Origin: JAFGLY01 sp041309225
GTDB taxonomy: Bacteria > Myxococcota_A > UBA796 > JAFGLY01
Direction of reading: 5' to 3'
Assembly: GCA_041309225.1 (NCBI GenBank)
Contig: JBFYZZ010000020.1
Coordinates: 1-25,247 of the forward strand
DNA: 25,247 nucleotides
The notes below the pieces were generated by a model. The model did not search any database. It was not told the DNA's origin and saw only the letters and a list, made by a program, of their open reading frames with translations. The translations under genes were made by a program, and so were the position numbers. Of the stretch, positions 6,500 to 15,698 are shown piece after piece (the stretch's first letter is position 1; every line of letters begins with the position of its first letter).

Positions 6500-7152
6500 T
6501 ACGGCTCCCCCCGGATGGCGCGGACGGCGGCGGCCCGGTCCGGGGCGCCGAACACGGCGGTGCCGGCCACCAGCACGTTCACCCCGGCGTCGCGCAGCAG
6601 GCTGGCGTTGGCGGGCTTGACCCCGCCGTCCACGGCGATCAGGGTGCCGAGGCCGCGGTCGCGGATCCGGCCGGAGAGGGAGGCCACCTTCGCGAGCGCG
6701 GACCGGATGAACGACTGGCCCCCGAAGCCCGGGTTCACGCTCATGCAGAGCACGAGGTCCAGGTCGTCGAGCACGTAGTCGAGGACCGATTCGGGGGTGT
6801 GGGGATTGAGCGCGACGCCCACGTGGGCGCCCGTCTCCCGCACCGCCTGGACGGTGCGGTGGAGGTGGGGACAGGCCTCCGCGTGGACGGTGATCCAGTC
6901 GGCGCCGGCCGCACGGAAGTCGGCGAGGTAACGGCCCGGCTCCTCGATCATGAGGTGGACGTCGAGCGGCAGCCGGGTGGCGCGCCGGGCGGCCTCCACG
7001 ACGATGGGCCCGATGGTGAGGTTGGGTACGAAGCGGCCGTCCATGACGTCCACGTGGATCCAGTCGGCGCCGGCGGCTTCGACGCTGGCGATCTCCTCGG
7101 CGAGACGCCCGAAGTCGGCGGACAGGATGGACGGAGCGACGAGCATTCTCAC
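6499..7152 (-). CDS. rpe: Ribulose-phosphate 3-epimerase
   Basis: Interconverts D-ribulose 5-phosphate and D-xylulose 5-phosphate in the pentose phosphate pathway; a cytoplasmic TIM-barrel metalloenzyme. The 217-residue protein has APSILSADF at the N-terminus, HVDVMDG with the metal-binding His 33 and Asp 35, DVHLMIE with His 66, SVNPGFGGQ in the phosphate-binding region, and VDGG near residue 175 for the second catalytic Asp. The length matches the family. The GTG at 7152 overlaps the fmt stop and has GGAGG seven bases upstream; the ATG at 7146 is the alternative. An open frame continues far upstream over fmt and def, but its Arg/Pro-rich translation is a shadow. Confidence 0.95.
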   Translation of the reverse strand: MRMLVAPSILSADFGRLAEEIASVEAAGADWIHVDVMDGRFVPNLTIGPIVVEAARRATRLPLDVHLMIEEPGRYLADFRAAGADWITVHAEACPHLHRTVQAVRETGAHVGVALNPHTPESVLDYVLDDLDLVLCMSVNPGFGGQSFIRSALAKVASLSGRIRDRGLGTLIAVDGGVKPANASLLRDAGVNVLVAGTAVFGAPDRAAAVRAIRGEP

Positions 7153-8072
7153 GGGATCACCTCCCCGATCTGGACGCGGGCGCCGAGCAGCCACGCCGGC
7201 CCCTCCTGGGCCCGGCGACAGCCGCTCTGCACGACCACGAGTTCGAGCGCACCGTCGCCCACGGCCACCACGAGGCGGCGGCGGGCCTCCACCACGGTGC
7301 CCGGCCTGGCGTCGCCGGTGTCGCACTGCACGGGCCGGACCTGCACGATGCGCAGCAGGTCGCCCCGGAAGGTGGTCCAGACGCCGGGCCAGGGCGAGAG
7401 GCCTCGGACCCGGGCGTCGATCGCGCGGGCATCCAGGCGCCAGTCCACACGGCCGTCGTCGCGGGAGAGCGGCGGTGCGTGCGTGGCGAGGGCGGGATCC
7501 TGGGGCCGGGGGACGATTCCGTCGAGGCCCTGGAGGGTCTCGAGCAGGAGCTCGGTCCCCAGCTCGGACAGGCGCAGCGCGAGGTCGGTGGCGGTCTCGT
7601 CCGGGCCGATCGGGGTGCGGCGCTGGAGGAGGATGGGCCCGGTGTCGAGCCCCTCGTCCATCAGCATGGTGGTGACGCCGGTCTCGGTGTCGCCTCCCGC
7701 GATGGCCCACTGGATGGGCGCGGCCCCCCGCCAGCGGGGCAGGAGGCTCGCGTGGACGTTGATGCACCCCCGGCGCGGGGCGCGAAGCAGCGCGGGCGGC
7801 AGGATGCGACCGTAGGCCACGACCACCGCGACGTCGAGCCCGAGCGCGGCCCAGGTCGCAGGGAACGGCCCGGACCTGAGCGCCTGGGGCTGGAGTACGG
7901 GCACGCCCCGTGATCGCGCGAGCTGGACGGTGGGGGGCGAGACGAGCTGCTGGCCGCGGCCGGCGGGACGATCGGGCTGGGCCACCACCGTGACGACCTC
8001 GTGCCGGCTCTCCAGGAGGCCCTGGAGGGTCGGGACCGCGAAGCCCGGCGTGCCCATGAAGCCGACGCGCAC
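7149..8072 (-). CDS. fmt: Methionyl-tRNA formyltransferase
   Basis: Formylates the methionine on initiator tRNA using 10-formyl-tetrahydrofolate. The 307-residue protein starts with MRVGFMGTPGFAVPTLQ, has the SLLPRWRGAAPIQWAI formyl-transfer signature with the preceding INVH, and DEGLDTGP, which carries the third residue of the catalytic triad region. The C-terminal tRNA-binding barrel is present (residues about 205-307). It begins with GTG directly after the TAG of def (TAGGTG, no gap) and ends overlapping the rpe start by 4 bases. The def-fmt order is conserved across bacteria and links formylation with deformylation. Confidence 0.96.
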   Translation of the reverse strand: MRVGFMGTPGFAVPTLQGLLESRHEVVTVVAQPDRPAGRGQQLVSPPTVQLARSRGVPVLQPQALRSGPFPATWAALGLDVAVVVAYGRILPPALLRAPRRGCINVHASLLPRWRGAAPIQWAIAGGDTETGVTTMLMDEGLDTGPILLQRRTPIGPDETATDLALRLSELGTELLLETLQGLDGIVPRPQDPALATHAPPLSRDDGRVDWRLDARAIDARVRGLSPWPGVWTTFRGDLLRIVQVRPVQCDTGDARPGTVVEARRRLVVAVGDGALELVVVQSGCRRAQEGPAWLLGARVQIGEVIP

Positions 8073-8606
8073 CTAGGTCTCCTCCCTCACCTTCGTCCGG
8101 GCCCGGAGGTAGCGCGAGCGCTTCAGGCGCGAGACGTGGTCGAGGATGACCACGCCGTCGAGGTGGTCGATCTCGTGCTGGACCACCACGGCGGGGTAGC
8201 CCTCGTACCGGACCTCGTGGACGGCGCCCGTCTCGTCCTGGAACCGGACCCGCGCCCAGGCGGGCCGCACCACGGGCTCCCAGAAGCCGGGTACCGAGAG
8301 GCAGCCCTCCTCGCACTCGGCCGTCTCGGGCGCGACCTCGACCCGCACGGGGTTGACCAGCGTGAGCAGCCGCTCCCCGTGCATGCGGCCCTCGGGATCG
8401 AGCTTCCCTCCGGGATCGCAGACGAGGAAGCGCCGGAGGTCGCCCACCTGGGGGGCGGCCAGGCCCACGCCCGGGGCCGCGTACATGGTCTCGGCCATGT
8501 CGCGGATGCGCCGGGTGAGGTCCGGCCCGAACTCGTCGGGGCGCACGGGCCGCGCCTTCATGGCGAGCCGGGGATCGGGGACGGTGAGGATGGGCAGGAT
8601 GGCCAT
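8073..8606 (-). CDS. def: Peptide deformylase
   Basis: Removes the formyl group from the N-terminal methionine of nascent proteins. The 177-residue protein carries all three family motifs: GVGLAAPQVG, EEGCLSVPG (metal-ligand Cys) and QHEIDHLDG (HExxH with two metal-ligand His). Start is ATG 8606 with GAGGTG about 4 to 5 bases upstream. It is directly followed by fmt. The 57-base gap to the phosphatase-like gene upstream could hold its own promoter or be part of a longer transcript. Confidence 0.96.
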   Translation of the reverse strand: MAILPILTVPDPRLAMKARPVRPDEFGPDLTRRIRDMAETMYAAPGVGLAAPQVGDLRRFLVCDPGGKLDPEGRMHGERLLTLVNPVRVEVAPETAECEEGCLSVPGFWEPVVRPAWARVRFQDETGAVHEVRYEGYPAVVVQHEIDHLDGVVILDHVSRLKRSRYLRARTKVREET

Positions 8607-8663
8607 GGCGCACCTCGGGCAGGGTAACCCCTCGACCTCGGGACCCGGGAGGTCGCGCCGCCG

Positions 8664-10718
8664 TTACGGGATCGCCCCCACCTCGGCCGCGGCCACGGGC
8701 AGCATGCCCCACTGCCCCGTGCCCTCGTCCACCACGGCCTCGATGCCGCCCGCCACCCTGACGATCGTGCGGATCCGGGGGCTGCCGGTCCCCGCGCACG
8801 TGGCCTCGACGTCCCAGCCGACGGCGCACAGGAGGGCCTCGTCCCCGTCGAGCACGGCGAACACGGCCCGGTCCCCGACCCAGACGGGCTGGACGTGGGC
8901 CAGCACCGGGCCGGGCAGATCTGCGATCCGGGCGTCCCCCCACGCCGTGTCGCGCTCGCCGCGGGCGGCCAGCACGGCCCGGGCGCCCCCCTCGGTGACG
9001 CCCACGGCGGCCAGGCGCACGACCCGGTCCACGCCGACGGTGAGGGCCGGCCGCTCCATGCGCCAGGCCCCGCCGCCCGCGAGCGTGGAGCCCAGGTTCA
9101 CAGGCTCGAAGGTGCCGAAACGCCAGGAGGACTCCGCCCCCGGGCTGGCCGGGAGCCGGTAGATGTCGCGGTGGTGGCGTCCCCGCAGCGAGGCGGGGCT
9201 GGCGCCCGTGGCCACGAGGATCCCGTCGCCGTGGAGGACGGCGTCCGCATCGGTGGGGAAGGAGGCCTTGGGGGTGAAGGTCGACACGGTCCATGCGGCG
9301 CCGTCCCACGTGCCGACGTCCACGGTGACGGGGCCGAGGGCGCCGTCCTTGCCGCCGGTGGCCGTGCCGTTCGGGTTGACGACGTGGACCAGGTGGACCC
9401 GTCCCGTGCCGTCGGGCAGGAGCACCGGGTCCCAGAAGGGCCCGGGATCGGCCACCGGTCCGCCGATGTCGGTCCACGTGCCCCCCTCCTCCTCGAGGCA
9501 GCGCGCCTGCCAGGCGGTGTCAGGGGCCTCGGGGGTGAGCACCACCTCCCGGAAGCAGAGCCAGGAGCGCTCACCGTCGGAGGCCAGGACCGGGTGCTCG
9601 GCGGCGAAGACACCGGGCGTGGACACCGGAGCGCCGTCCAGCACGATCTCGGAGCGATGTCGGGCGTCGCCCTCCACCCGGACCTCCTCGGCCCGGTGAC
9701 CGCCGGCCTCGGCCAGGTCCACCACGCCGGAGCGGCCCGGCGCCGAGGGCGGATCGTCGAGGAGGCCGAGCACGGGGACACCCTCGGCGAAGGGCAGGTC
9801 CACACCGAGGAACGTGGCGAGGGTGGCGCCCAGGTCTGCGAGCGTGACCGGCTCCGACCAGACGCGGCCCCTGGCCACCCCGGGACCGGTGAGGACGAAC
9901 GCGATGTGGCGGCAGCCGTTGCACGAGCAGCCGTGGTTGCGCCAGACGGGATCGGTGTCCGCGTGGGTGTGGCGGCCGTGGTCGGTCAGGAGCAGGAACC
10001 AGGTGTCGTCGGCGAGGGCCTCGGTGTCCCGGATCCAGGCGTGCAGATCGGCGATCGGATCGTCGAGGCCGCGCACGGCGTCCAGGTAGGCGTCGCGATC
10101 GCCGTAGTGGCCGGCCCGATCCACGGCGTGGAGGTTGGCCACGAGGAGGCGGGGCTGGTCGTCCTCCAGGCGGCGCCGAACCTCCTCGAGGACACTCCGA
10201 TCGCTGGCGAAGGGGCTGTCCGGTCCGCCGGTGGTGAGGACCTCGTTGGTGGGGTCGTACGCTTCGGCCCATGGCCAGAGGCTCGCCGAGAGGGGGAGGA
10301 GGAACTCGGTGTTCGCGAGCAGGACGACACCGCCCCCGCCGTCCCCCTCGACGTCCGACAGGACCTCGGGGAGCATGGGGAGGTCGGGGCGGTAGAGCCC
10401 CACACCGCCCTCGACGGCGTAGTTGCCGTAGACCTGCCGGAGGCCCGACGCGAGCTCGACGTGGGCGGGCGCGGTGGTGGTGGTGCCGAGGTTCCAGAGG
10501 TGGTTGCCCCGGACGCCGAGGGGCACGATCTCGTCCCAGATCCGGGGCACGAAGTCGGCGGACGGCTCGCCGGTGGCCTCGGAGAATCCGTCGCCCAGGG
10601 ACTCGCCCGCACGGACGCCGTCCCAGACCAGGACCACCACCGTGCCGTCCGTCCGGTCGCGAGCCGGGGCGCAAGCCGGGGCGACACAGATCCACGCGAG
10701 GAGGAGCAGGCGGGTCAC
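8664..10718 (-). CDS. Alkaline-phosphatase-superfamily lipoprotein
   Basis: A 684-residue predicted lipoprotein hydrolase acting outside the cytoplasmic membrane. The GTG at 10718 is chosen because it has an AGGA ribosome site and gives a clean signal peptide ending in APAC (Cys 16); ATG 10739 would add seven residues, several of them acidic. Metal and nucleophile residues of the superfamily can be placed: Asp 33 in VLVWDGVR, a threonine in TTTTAPAHVE (79-82), Asp 200 and His 204 in AVDRAGHYGD, Asp 246-His 247 in LLTDHGRHTH and His 252. So it may hydrolyse a phosphate, phosphonate or sulfate ester; the substrate is unknown. The C-terminal 285 residues, with repeated W and WDPVLLPDG-like strands, look like a beta-propeller of the sialidase type. 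A CSCNGC cluster sits just after the metal site. Confidence 0.82.
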   Translation of the reverse strand: MTRLLLLAWICVAPACAPARDRTDGTVVVLVWDGVRAGESLGDGFSEATGEPSADFVPRIWDEIVPLGVRGNHLWNLGTTTTAPAHVELASGLRQVYGNYAVEGGVGLYRPDLPMLPEVLSDVEGDGGGGVVLLANTEFLLPLSASLWPWAEAYDPTNEVLTTGGPDSPFASDRSVLEEVRRRLEDDQPRLLVANLHAVDRAGHYGDRDAYLDAVRGLDDPIADLHAWIRDTEALADDTWFLLLTDHGRHTHADTDPVWRNHGCSCNGCRHIAFVLTGPGVARGRVWSEPVTLADLGATLATFLGVDLPFAEGVPVLGLLDDPPSAPGRSGVVDLAEAGGHRAEEVRVEGDARHRSEIVLDGAPVSTPGVFAAEHPVLASDGERSWLCFREVVLTPEAPDTAWQARCLEEEGGTWTDIGGPVADPGPFWDPVLLPDGTGRVHLVHVVNPNGTATGGKDGALGPVTVDVGTWDGAAWTVSTFTPKASFPTDADAVLHGDGILVATGASPASLRGRHHRDIYRLPASPGAESSWRFGTFEPVNLGSTLAGGGAWRMERPALTVGVDRVVRLAAVGVTEGGARAVLAARGERDTAWGDARIADLPGPVLAHVQPVWVGDRAVFAVLDGDEALLCAVGWDVEATCAGTGSPRIRTIVRVAGGIEAVVDEGTGQWGMLPVAAAEVGAIP

Positions 10719-10749
10719 GAGGCATTCCTCGTTCCGCATCGTAGCGCGG

Positions 10750-10779
10750 ATCCCCGGCCCCGCGCCGGCGCCCGGGGAT
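10750..10779. repeat. Inverted repeat between divergent genes
   Basis: ATCCCCGG (10750-10757) pairs with CCGGGGAT (10772-10779); the centre includes the palindrome GCGCCGGCGC. It lies in the 118-base gap between the phosphatase-like lipoprotein gene and the divergent aminotransferase gene. It could be an operator or only a GC-rich hairpin. Confidence 0.35.
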
Positions 10780-10805
10780 GCGTCGCAGGCGCCCCGTCCC
10801 CCGGC

Positions 10806-10811
10806 TACACT
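10806..10811 (+). promoter_or_regulatory. Possible -10 box for the aminotransferase unit
   Basis: TACACT, in the context GGCTACACTACCGG, matches four of six -10 bases and would give a leader of about 19 bases with GGAG seven bases before the ATG. No convincing -35 box is seen 17 bases upstream. Confidence 0.35.
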
Positions 10812-10836
10812 ACCGGGTCCCCGCCGGAGCACCACC

Positions 10837-12096
10837 ATGGCCATGAGAAGGATTCCCCGCTTCAGTCCCTCCTTCTCACCCCGAGAGGTCCTCACCGTGG
10901 CCCACCGGCTGGCCCGTCCCGGTGACGAGGACGCGCTGGTCCGCCGGTTCGAGGAGGCCTTCGCCCGGCGCATCGGGGCGCGGCACGGGATCATGGTGCC
11001 CAGCGCCCGCTATGGCCTCGTGCTCCTCGTCCGGGCCCTCGGCCTCCAGCCCGGAGACGAGGTGATCGTCCCGGCGCTCACGTTCTTCGCCATCCCTGCG
11101 GTCCTGCTGGCCGAGGGGATCAAGGTGGTGCCGGTCGACGTCGGGCTCCATACGCACGTCCTCGATTCCGGCGCCTTCGAGCGGGCCGTCACGCCCCGGA
11201 CGAAGGCGGTCGTCCCCACCCACCTGTTCGGCACCCCCTGCGACATGCCCCGGATCCGGGAGATCGCCGACCGGCACGGCGTGACCGTGATCGAGGACTG
11301 CGCCCAGGCCACGGGTGCCAGTGTGCGGGGCCGGGCCGTGGGCTCCTTCGGCCATGCCGCCTACTACACCTTCGGGCTCACCAAGAACATGACGACGCTC
11401 TCCGGCGCCATGGTCACCACCGACGACGACGGGGTGGCCGACCGGGTTCGGGCGGCCATGGCGGGTGGGCAGCCCGCGCCGCTCCAGCGGTCGGTGAAGG
11501 AGGCCCTGACGGGCACGGCCATGATGGTGGCCACCCACCCCTGGGTGTACCCCTTCACCGTCCACCCCGCGATCGTCCTCGGGAATCGGCTCGGGAAGGA
11601 CCCCATCCACGAGCGGTTCGGCGAGGCCGAGCGCCGCTGGGACACCATCCCCGACGCCTGGCGCGATGCCCGGCCGCGGGGCGTGCAGGCCGCGGTGGGC
11701 CTGCGCCAGCTCGCCCGGCTCGACCGCCTCAACGGCGCGCGCGCGGCCAACGGCCGGCATCTCGACGAGCACCTCGCCCACGTCCCGGGGCTCGAGGTGC
11801 CGGAGTACCCGGATGGGGCCGAGCCCATCTACATGTCCTTCGTGGTGCACCACGAGCGCCGCGAGGCCCTCGCCTCGGCGTTGCGGAGCCGCGGCGTGGA
11901 CACCACCATCGGGTACATGGCCAACATCGCGGATCATCCCTTGTTCCCGGAGATCCGTGACCCGGAGGCCTGCCCCGACGCGGGTCGCGCCTTCCGCATG
12001 CTCCTCCACCTGCCCGTGCACCCCAACCTCACGCGGCCCGACCTCGACCACATGGTGGAGGCCGTCCGGGCAGCGTGCCTGGAGGTCGCCCCGTGA
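10837..12096 (+). CDS. DegT/DnrJ/EryC1/StrS-type PLP aminotransferase
   Basis: A PLP enzyme of the family that aminates keto-sugars or related intermediates for surface glycans and natural products. The 419-residue protein has a phosphate-loop region (VPSARYGLVLLVRAL), the conserved ALTFFAIPAVL segment, VIEDCAQATGA with the PLP-pyridine Asp near 154, and GLTKNMTTLSGAM with the Schiff-base Lys near 183. ATG 10837 has GGAG seven bases upstream. It overlaps the downstream radical SAM gene by 4 bases (GTGA), so the two are translated together. The usual sugar-aminotransferase signature SFxxxKxxxxGEGG is changed to TFGLTKNMTTLSGAM, and an insertion with TAMMVATHPWVYPFTVHP follows, so this is not a standard sugar enzyme. 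No sugar-nucleotide genes lie beside it. Confidence 0.87.
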   Translation: MAMRRIPRFSPSFSPREVLTVAHRLARPGDEDALVRRFEEAFARRIGARHGIMVPSARYGLVLLVRALGLQPGDEVIVPALTFFAIPAVLLAEGIKVVPVDVGLHTHVLDSGAFERAVTPRTKAVVPTHLFGTPCDMPRIREIADRHGVTVIEDCAQATGASVRGRAVGSFGHAAYYTFGLTKNMTTLSGAMVTTDDDGVADRVRAAMAGGQPAPLQRSVKEALTGTAMMVATHPWVYPFTVHPAIVLGNRLGKDPIHERFGEAERRWDTIPDAWRDARPRGVQAAVGLRQLARLDRLNGARAANGRHLDEHLAHVPGLEVPEYPDGAEPIYMSFVVHHERREALASALRSRGVDTTIGYMANIADHPLFPEIRDPEACPDAGRAFRMLLHLPVHPNLTRPDLDHMVEAVRAACLEVAP

Positions 12097-13289
12097 CGAC
12101 CGCCGGCCGGTCGCCGGTCCGGCTGCCCCGCCTCCCTCCGGTGGGGCGGGTGGTCCGGGCGGCGATCACGCGCAAGGTCCCCATCTACGCCCACTGGGGC
12201 GTGACCCACCGCTGCGACCTGACCTGCCGCATGTGCGGCATCTGGCGCTATGGCAACCAGGCCGAGGAACTCACGCTCGACCAGGTGGAGGTCCTGGCCC
12301 GGCACCTGCGCCGCGTGGGGGTCATCCAGCTCGCGCTGGGCGGCGGTGAGCCCTTCGTGCGCGACGACCTCGAGGAGGTGGTCCGGATCCTGGTCGCCCA
12401 CGGCCTCAACCTGAGGGTCCTGACCAACGCCGTGAACGTGCCCCGGGAGCGGTTCGAGCGCTGCGTGGCGCTGGGGGTCCGCGCCTTCAGCGTCTCGCTC
12501 GACTCCCTCCACCCCGCCCGGTTCGACTACATCTGCCAGAAGGAGGGGGCCTGGGAGCAGGTCGTCCGGAACATGACGATCATCGCCGACCTCCTCAAGG
12601 GACGACGCGGGCTGCCCACGATCAACTGCGTGGTGAGCCACCTCAACCTGGAGGAGCTGCCCGACCTGGTGGCGTTCGCCCGGGCCATGGGCTTCGCGAT
12701 CTCCTTCCTCCCGGTGGAGCTGCTCGACGATCCACGTGGGGACGGGCACCCCTGGGAGGATCGGTTCATCCGCCACGAGCCCGAGATGCGCATCCCCCGC
12801 GACGTCCAGTCGGCCGGTCGCGTGGCCGAGCGCGTGGGCCGCGCCTACGGCGCCATCCTGGACCTGAAGCGCCGGGGCGCCCCGGTGCTCAACTCGACCG
12901 CCTACCTCGAGGCCAGCCGGACGTACCTCCAGAGCGGCCGCTTCCCGCCCGAGGGCTGCGACGCGGGTCGGCTCTACTTCTCCGTGGCGCCCAACGGCCA
13001 GTTCACGATCTGCCACCGGGCGAAGCATCAGCATCGGTCCATCCTGGATCCCGATTTCGAGACCTACTTCCACTCCCAGGCCTACGAGCACCTCCGCCGC
13101 CTCGAGGTGGAGGGCTGCGAGGGCTGCATGCGGGCCTGCTGGATCGACACGTCCTTCATGTTCCGCACCCTCCAGGGCCTCGCGGAGGTGGGCCGCCTCT
13201 CGCTCGTCCCCCGCACGCGCACGCCGCTCACCTGGGCGCAGGCCCGCACCTGGGCACGCACCGACGATCCGGACGTGGTGCCGAGGTAG
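12093..13289 (+). CDS. Radical SAM protein with C-terminal cysteine cluster
   Basis: A 398-residue radical SAM enzyme. The [4Fe-4S] motif CDLTCRMC (Cys 41, 45, 48) follows YAHWGVTHR; GGGEPFVRDDL is the SAM-binding GGE motif, and VSLDSLHPARFDYI is the conserved core strand. The C-terminal part has a SPASM-like set of cysteines (EGCDAGRLYFSVAPNG, then TICHRA and EGCEGCMRACWID), suggesting an auxiliary cluster as in enzymes that modify peptides, proteins or small molecules. GTG 12093 has GGAGG 7 to 8 bases upstream; an in-frame GTG at 12075 lies inside the aminotransferase gene. Coupling with the aminotransferase suggests the two act on the same product. The substrate is unknown; no precursor peptide gene is visible next to it. 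Confidence 0.88.
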   Translation: MTTAGRSPVRLPRLPPVGRVVRAAITRKVPIYAHWGVTHRCDLTCRMCGIWRYGNQAEELTLDQVEVLARHLRRVGVIQLALGGGEPFVRDDLEEVVRILVAHGLNLRVLTNAVNVPRERFERCVALGVRAFSVSLDSLHPARFDYICQKEGAWEQVVRNMTIIADLLKGRRGLPTINCVVSHLNLEELPDLVAFARAMGFAISFLPVELLDDPRGDGHPWEDRFIRHEPEMRIPRDVQSAGRVAERVGRAYGAILDLKRRGAPVLNSTAYLEASRTYLQSGRFPPEGCDAGRLYFSVAPNGQFTICHRAKHQHRSILDPDFETYFHSQAYEHLRRLEVEGCEGCMRACWIDTSFMFRTLQGLAEVGRLSLVPRTRTPLTWAQARTWARTDDPDVVPR

Positions 13290-13297
13290 GGCCTCTT

Positions 13298-13310
13298 CCC
13301 GCGCCGCGGG
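13298..13310. terminator. Short hairpin between convergent genes
   Basis: CCCGCG and CGCGGG separated by one base lie in the 24-base gap between the radical SAM stop and the envelope-protein stop. A compact shared terminator is possible, but the stem is short and lacks a T-run. Confidence 0.3.
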
Positions 13311-13313
13311 TCG

Positions 13314-14348
13314 TCAGAACGCGACGCGGACCGACGCCAGGTGGCGCGGGTCCTCGGACCCCGAGACGTCCACGCACACGGCGTAGGCCAGGTCGAGGGC
13401 GTCGTACGCGAGCCCGATGCCGGCGGTGAGCCGGTCGCGCTCCCAGCCGGAGGCCCGCGACCAGCCCGCCCGCAGGGGGACGACCCCGCCCGCGATCCAC
13501 TCGGCGCCCAGGGCCAGCTCGGGGGCCTCCACGGGCAGGGGCAGGAGCACGTCGGCCACGAGGCCGAACGTCGCGTGCGGTTGCCAGCGGACACCGCCGT
13601 CCACCCAGGGAAGGTCCTGGGCGCCGGTCGTGGCGATGGGCCCGGATCCGCCCGCCGACACCGTCACGGTGGGGTGCGGCCGCCCGGCCACCGATCCGCC
13701 GAAGCGCCAGCCGTCGCCGTCGTTGCCGAGGGCCGCCCGGCGCCACCAGCGCTGGCCCGAGACCCCGATCGAGAACCGGCGGGTGGGGTCGGCCACCGCC
13801 AGGCCGGCGGCCAGGGCGTGGGTGTCGGCCAGGTTCTCCTCGCTGGCGCCGGGCACCTGCCAGCCGGGCCCGGCGCCCGGTCCGATGGGCAGGTCGGCCT
13901 GTCGGGACCAGCGGTAGCGCAGCCCCAGGGTGGCCCGGCCCGTGCGGGAGTCCACGGCTGATCCCCCTACCGCGTACCAGGCGCCGGGGGCCAGGACGCC
14001 GTCGGCGACGACGTCGTAGCGGGGCTCAAGCGCCAGGACGGCGGGGCCGAGGGTCACGTTCTCGAGGGCACCCGGCGTGCCGCGGACGGCCCCGCCGGTG
14101 CCGGCGGCCTCGGCCCCCACGTGCGTGGGGAGGTCCCAGGTGGGCGAGGCCGCCCCGGCGAGACCGGGTGCGACCGCCCCCGCCAGGAGCAGGGCGCCGA
14201 TCGCACCGCACCCCCTCTGGGGGACGCGCCTCCGGCCCGGCGGTGGGCGGATCGCCCCCCCGCTCGTCGAAAGGGAGCGGAGAAGGGGCCTGCGAGGGCA
14301 CCCAGACCCGCGGGGAGGTGAGGACGGAACCGTGTTGCCATGCGCCAT
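13314..14348 (-). CDS. Predicted outer-membrane beta-barrel-like protein, unknown function
   Basis: A 344-residue protein if started at ATG 14348. A signal peptide is clear (GALLLAGAVAPGLAGAASP), but it lies after about 47 residues of Arg/Pro-rich sequence, and no ATG, GTG or TTG is in frame closer to it. Behind the signal, alternating short strands rich in G, W, R and aromatic residues (ATLGLRYRWSRQADL, FSIGVSGQRWWRR, HATFGLVADVLLPLP, LTAGIGLAYDALDLAYAV) and a C-terminus ending in SVRVAF (final Phe, alternate hydrophobic residues) fit an outer-membrane barrel with a BAM-type C-terminal signal. I do not recognise a family. The 5' end overlaps the probable dksA promoter on the other strand. 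The long N-terminus suggests a non-standard start or an upstream frameshift. Confidence 0.65.
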   Translation of the reverse strand: MAHGNTVPSSPPRGSGCPRRPLLRSLSTSGGAIRPPPGRRRVPQRGCGAIGALLLAGAVAPGLAGAASPTWDLPTHVGAEAAGTGGAVRGTPGALENVTLGPAVLALEPRYDVVADGVLAPGAWYAVGGSAVDSRTGRATLGLRYRWSRQADLPIGPGAGPGWQVPGASEENLADTHALAAGLAVADPTRRFSIGVSGQRWWRRAALGNDGDGWRFGGSVAGRPHPTVTVSAGGSGPIATTGAQDLPWVDGGVRWQPHATFGLVADVLLPLPVEAPELALGAEWIAGGVVPLRAGWSRASGWERDRLTAGIGLAYDALDLAYAVCVDVSGSEDPRHLASVRVAF

Positions 14349-14363
14349 GGGACCCACTACTAT
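14335..14363 (+). promoter_or_regulatory. Probable sigma-70 promoter of dksA
   Basis: TTGCCA (14335-14340; five of six) and TACTAT (14358-14363; four of six) are separated by exactly 17 bases. Transcription would start near 14370, giving a leader of about 65 bases before the dksA ATG. Confidence 0.55.
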
Positions 14364-14434
14364 GGGACACTTTCCCGGCGGGCAACGGCGATCCTGCCCC
14401 CGTCCCCTGGCCACACCGACACAGGGAGCACGCG

Positions 14435-14800
14435 ATGGAACCCGAGAAACTCGAATTCTTCCGGAAGCTCCTCCTGGAACGCCTCCAGGCCCTCCTGGAG
14501 GACGCCGGGGCCACCATCGGGGATCTCACCGACGACAAGGAGCGCCTGGCGGACGACATCGACCTCGCGTCCATGGAGTCCAACCGCGATTTCCAGCTCC
14601 GCATCCGCGATCGCGAGCGCACGCTCATCCACAAGATCCGGCAGGCGCTGCAGCGGATCGAGGACGGCGAGTACGGCATCTGCGAGCACTGCGGCGAGGA
14701 GATCAGCGAGCGGAGGCTCATCGCGCGGCCGGTCGCCACCCACTGCATCGACTGCAAGACCGAGGCGGAGCAGCTCGAGCGGCGCTCCCGCGACTTCTAG
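14435..14800 (+). CDS. dksA: DksA/TraR-family transcription regulator
   Basis: A small protein (121 residues) that in the family enters the RNA polymerase secondary channel and, with ppGpp, adjusts rRNA and biosynthetic promoters. The N-terminal two-thirds form a coiled coil (LEFFRKLLLERLQALLEDAG, then a second helix up to QALQRIEDGEYG). The tip carries aspartates (LADDIDLAS), as in DksA. The zinc finger is complete: CEHCGEEI followed by CIDC, four cysteines. ERRLIARPVATHCIDC is the family's C-terminal signature. ATG 14435 has AGGGAG six bases upstream. It is followed after 25 bases by galU on the same strand. Confidence 0.93.
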   Translation: MEPEKLEFFRKLLLERLQALLEDAGATIGDLTDDKERLADDIDLASMESNRDFQLRIRDRERTLIHKIRQALQRIEDGEYGICEHCGEEISERRLIARPVATHCIDCKTEAEQLERRSRDF

Positions 14801-14825
14801 CGCCACCCCGGCCCGGAAGCCGCCG

Positions 14826-15694
<869 letters not shown>

Positions 15695-15698
<4 letters not shown>

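Noticed and set aside
7153..9477. A long in-frame upstream extension of rpe
   Set aside because: Arg/Pro/Gly-rich translation overlapping fmt, def and the phosphatase-like gene in another frame; the true rpe start is fixed by GGAGG and the fmt stop overlap.
8895..10925. A 676-codon plus-strand frame
   Set aside because: Antisense shadow of the alkaline-phosphatase-superfamily gene; no domain and no ribosome site.
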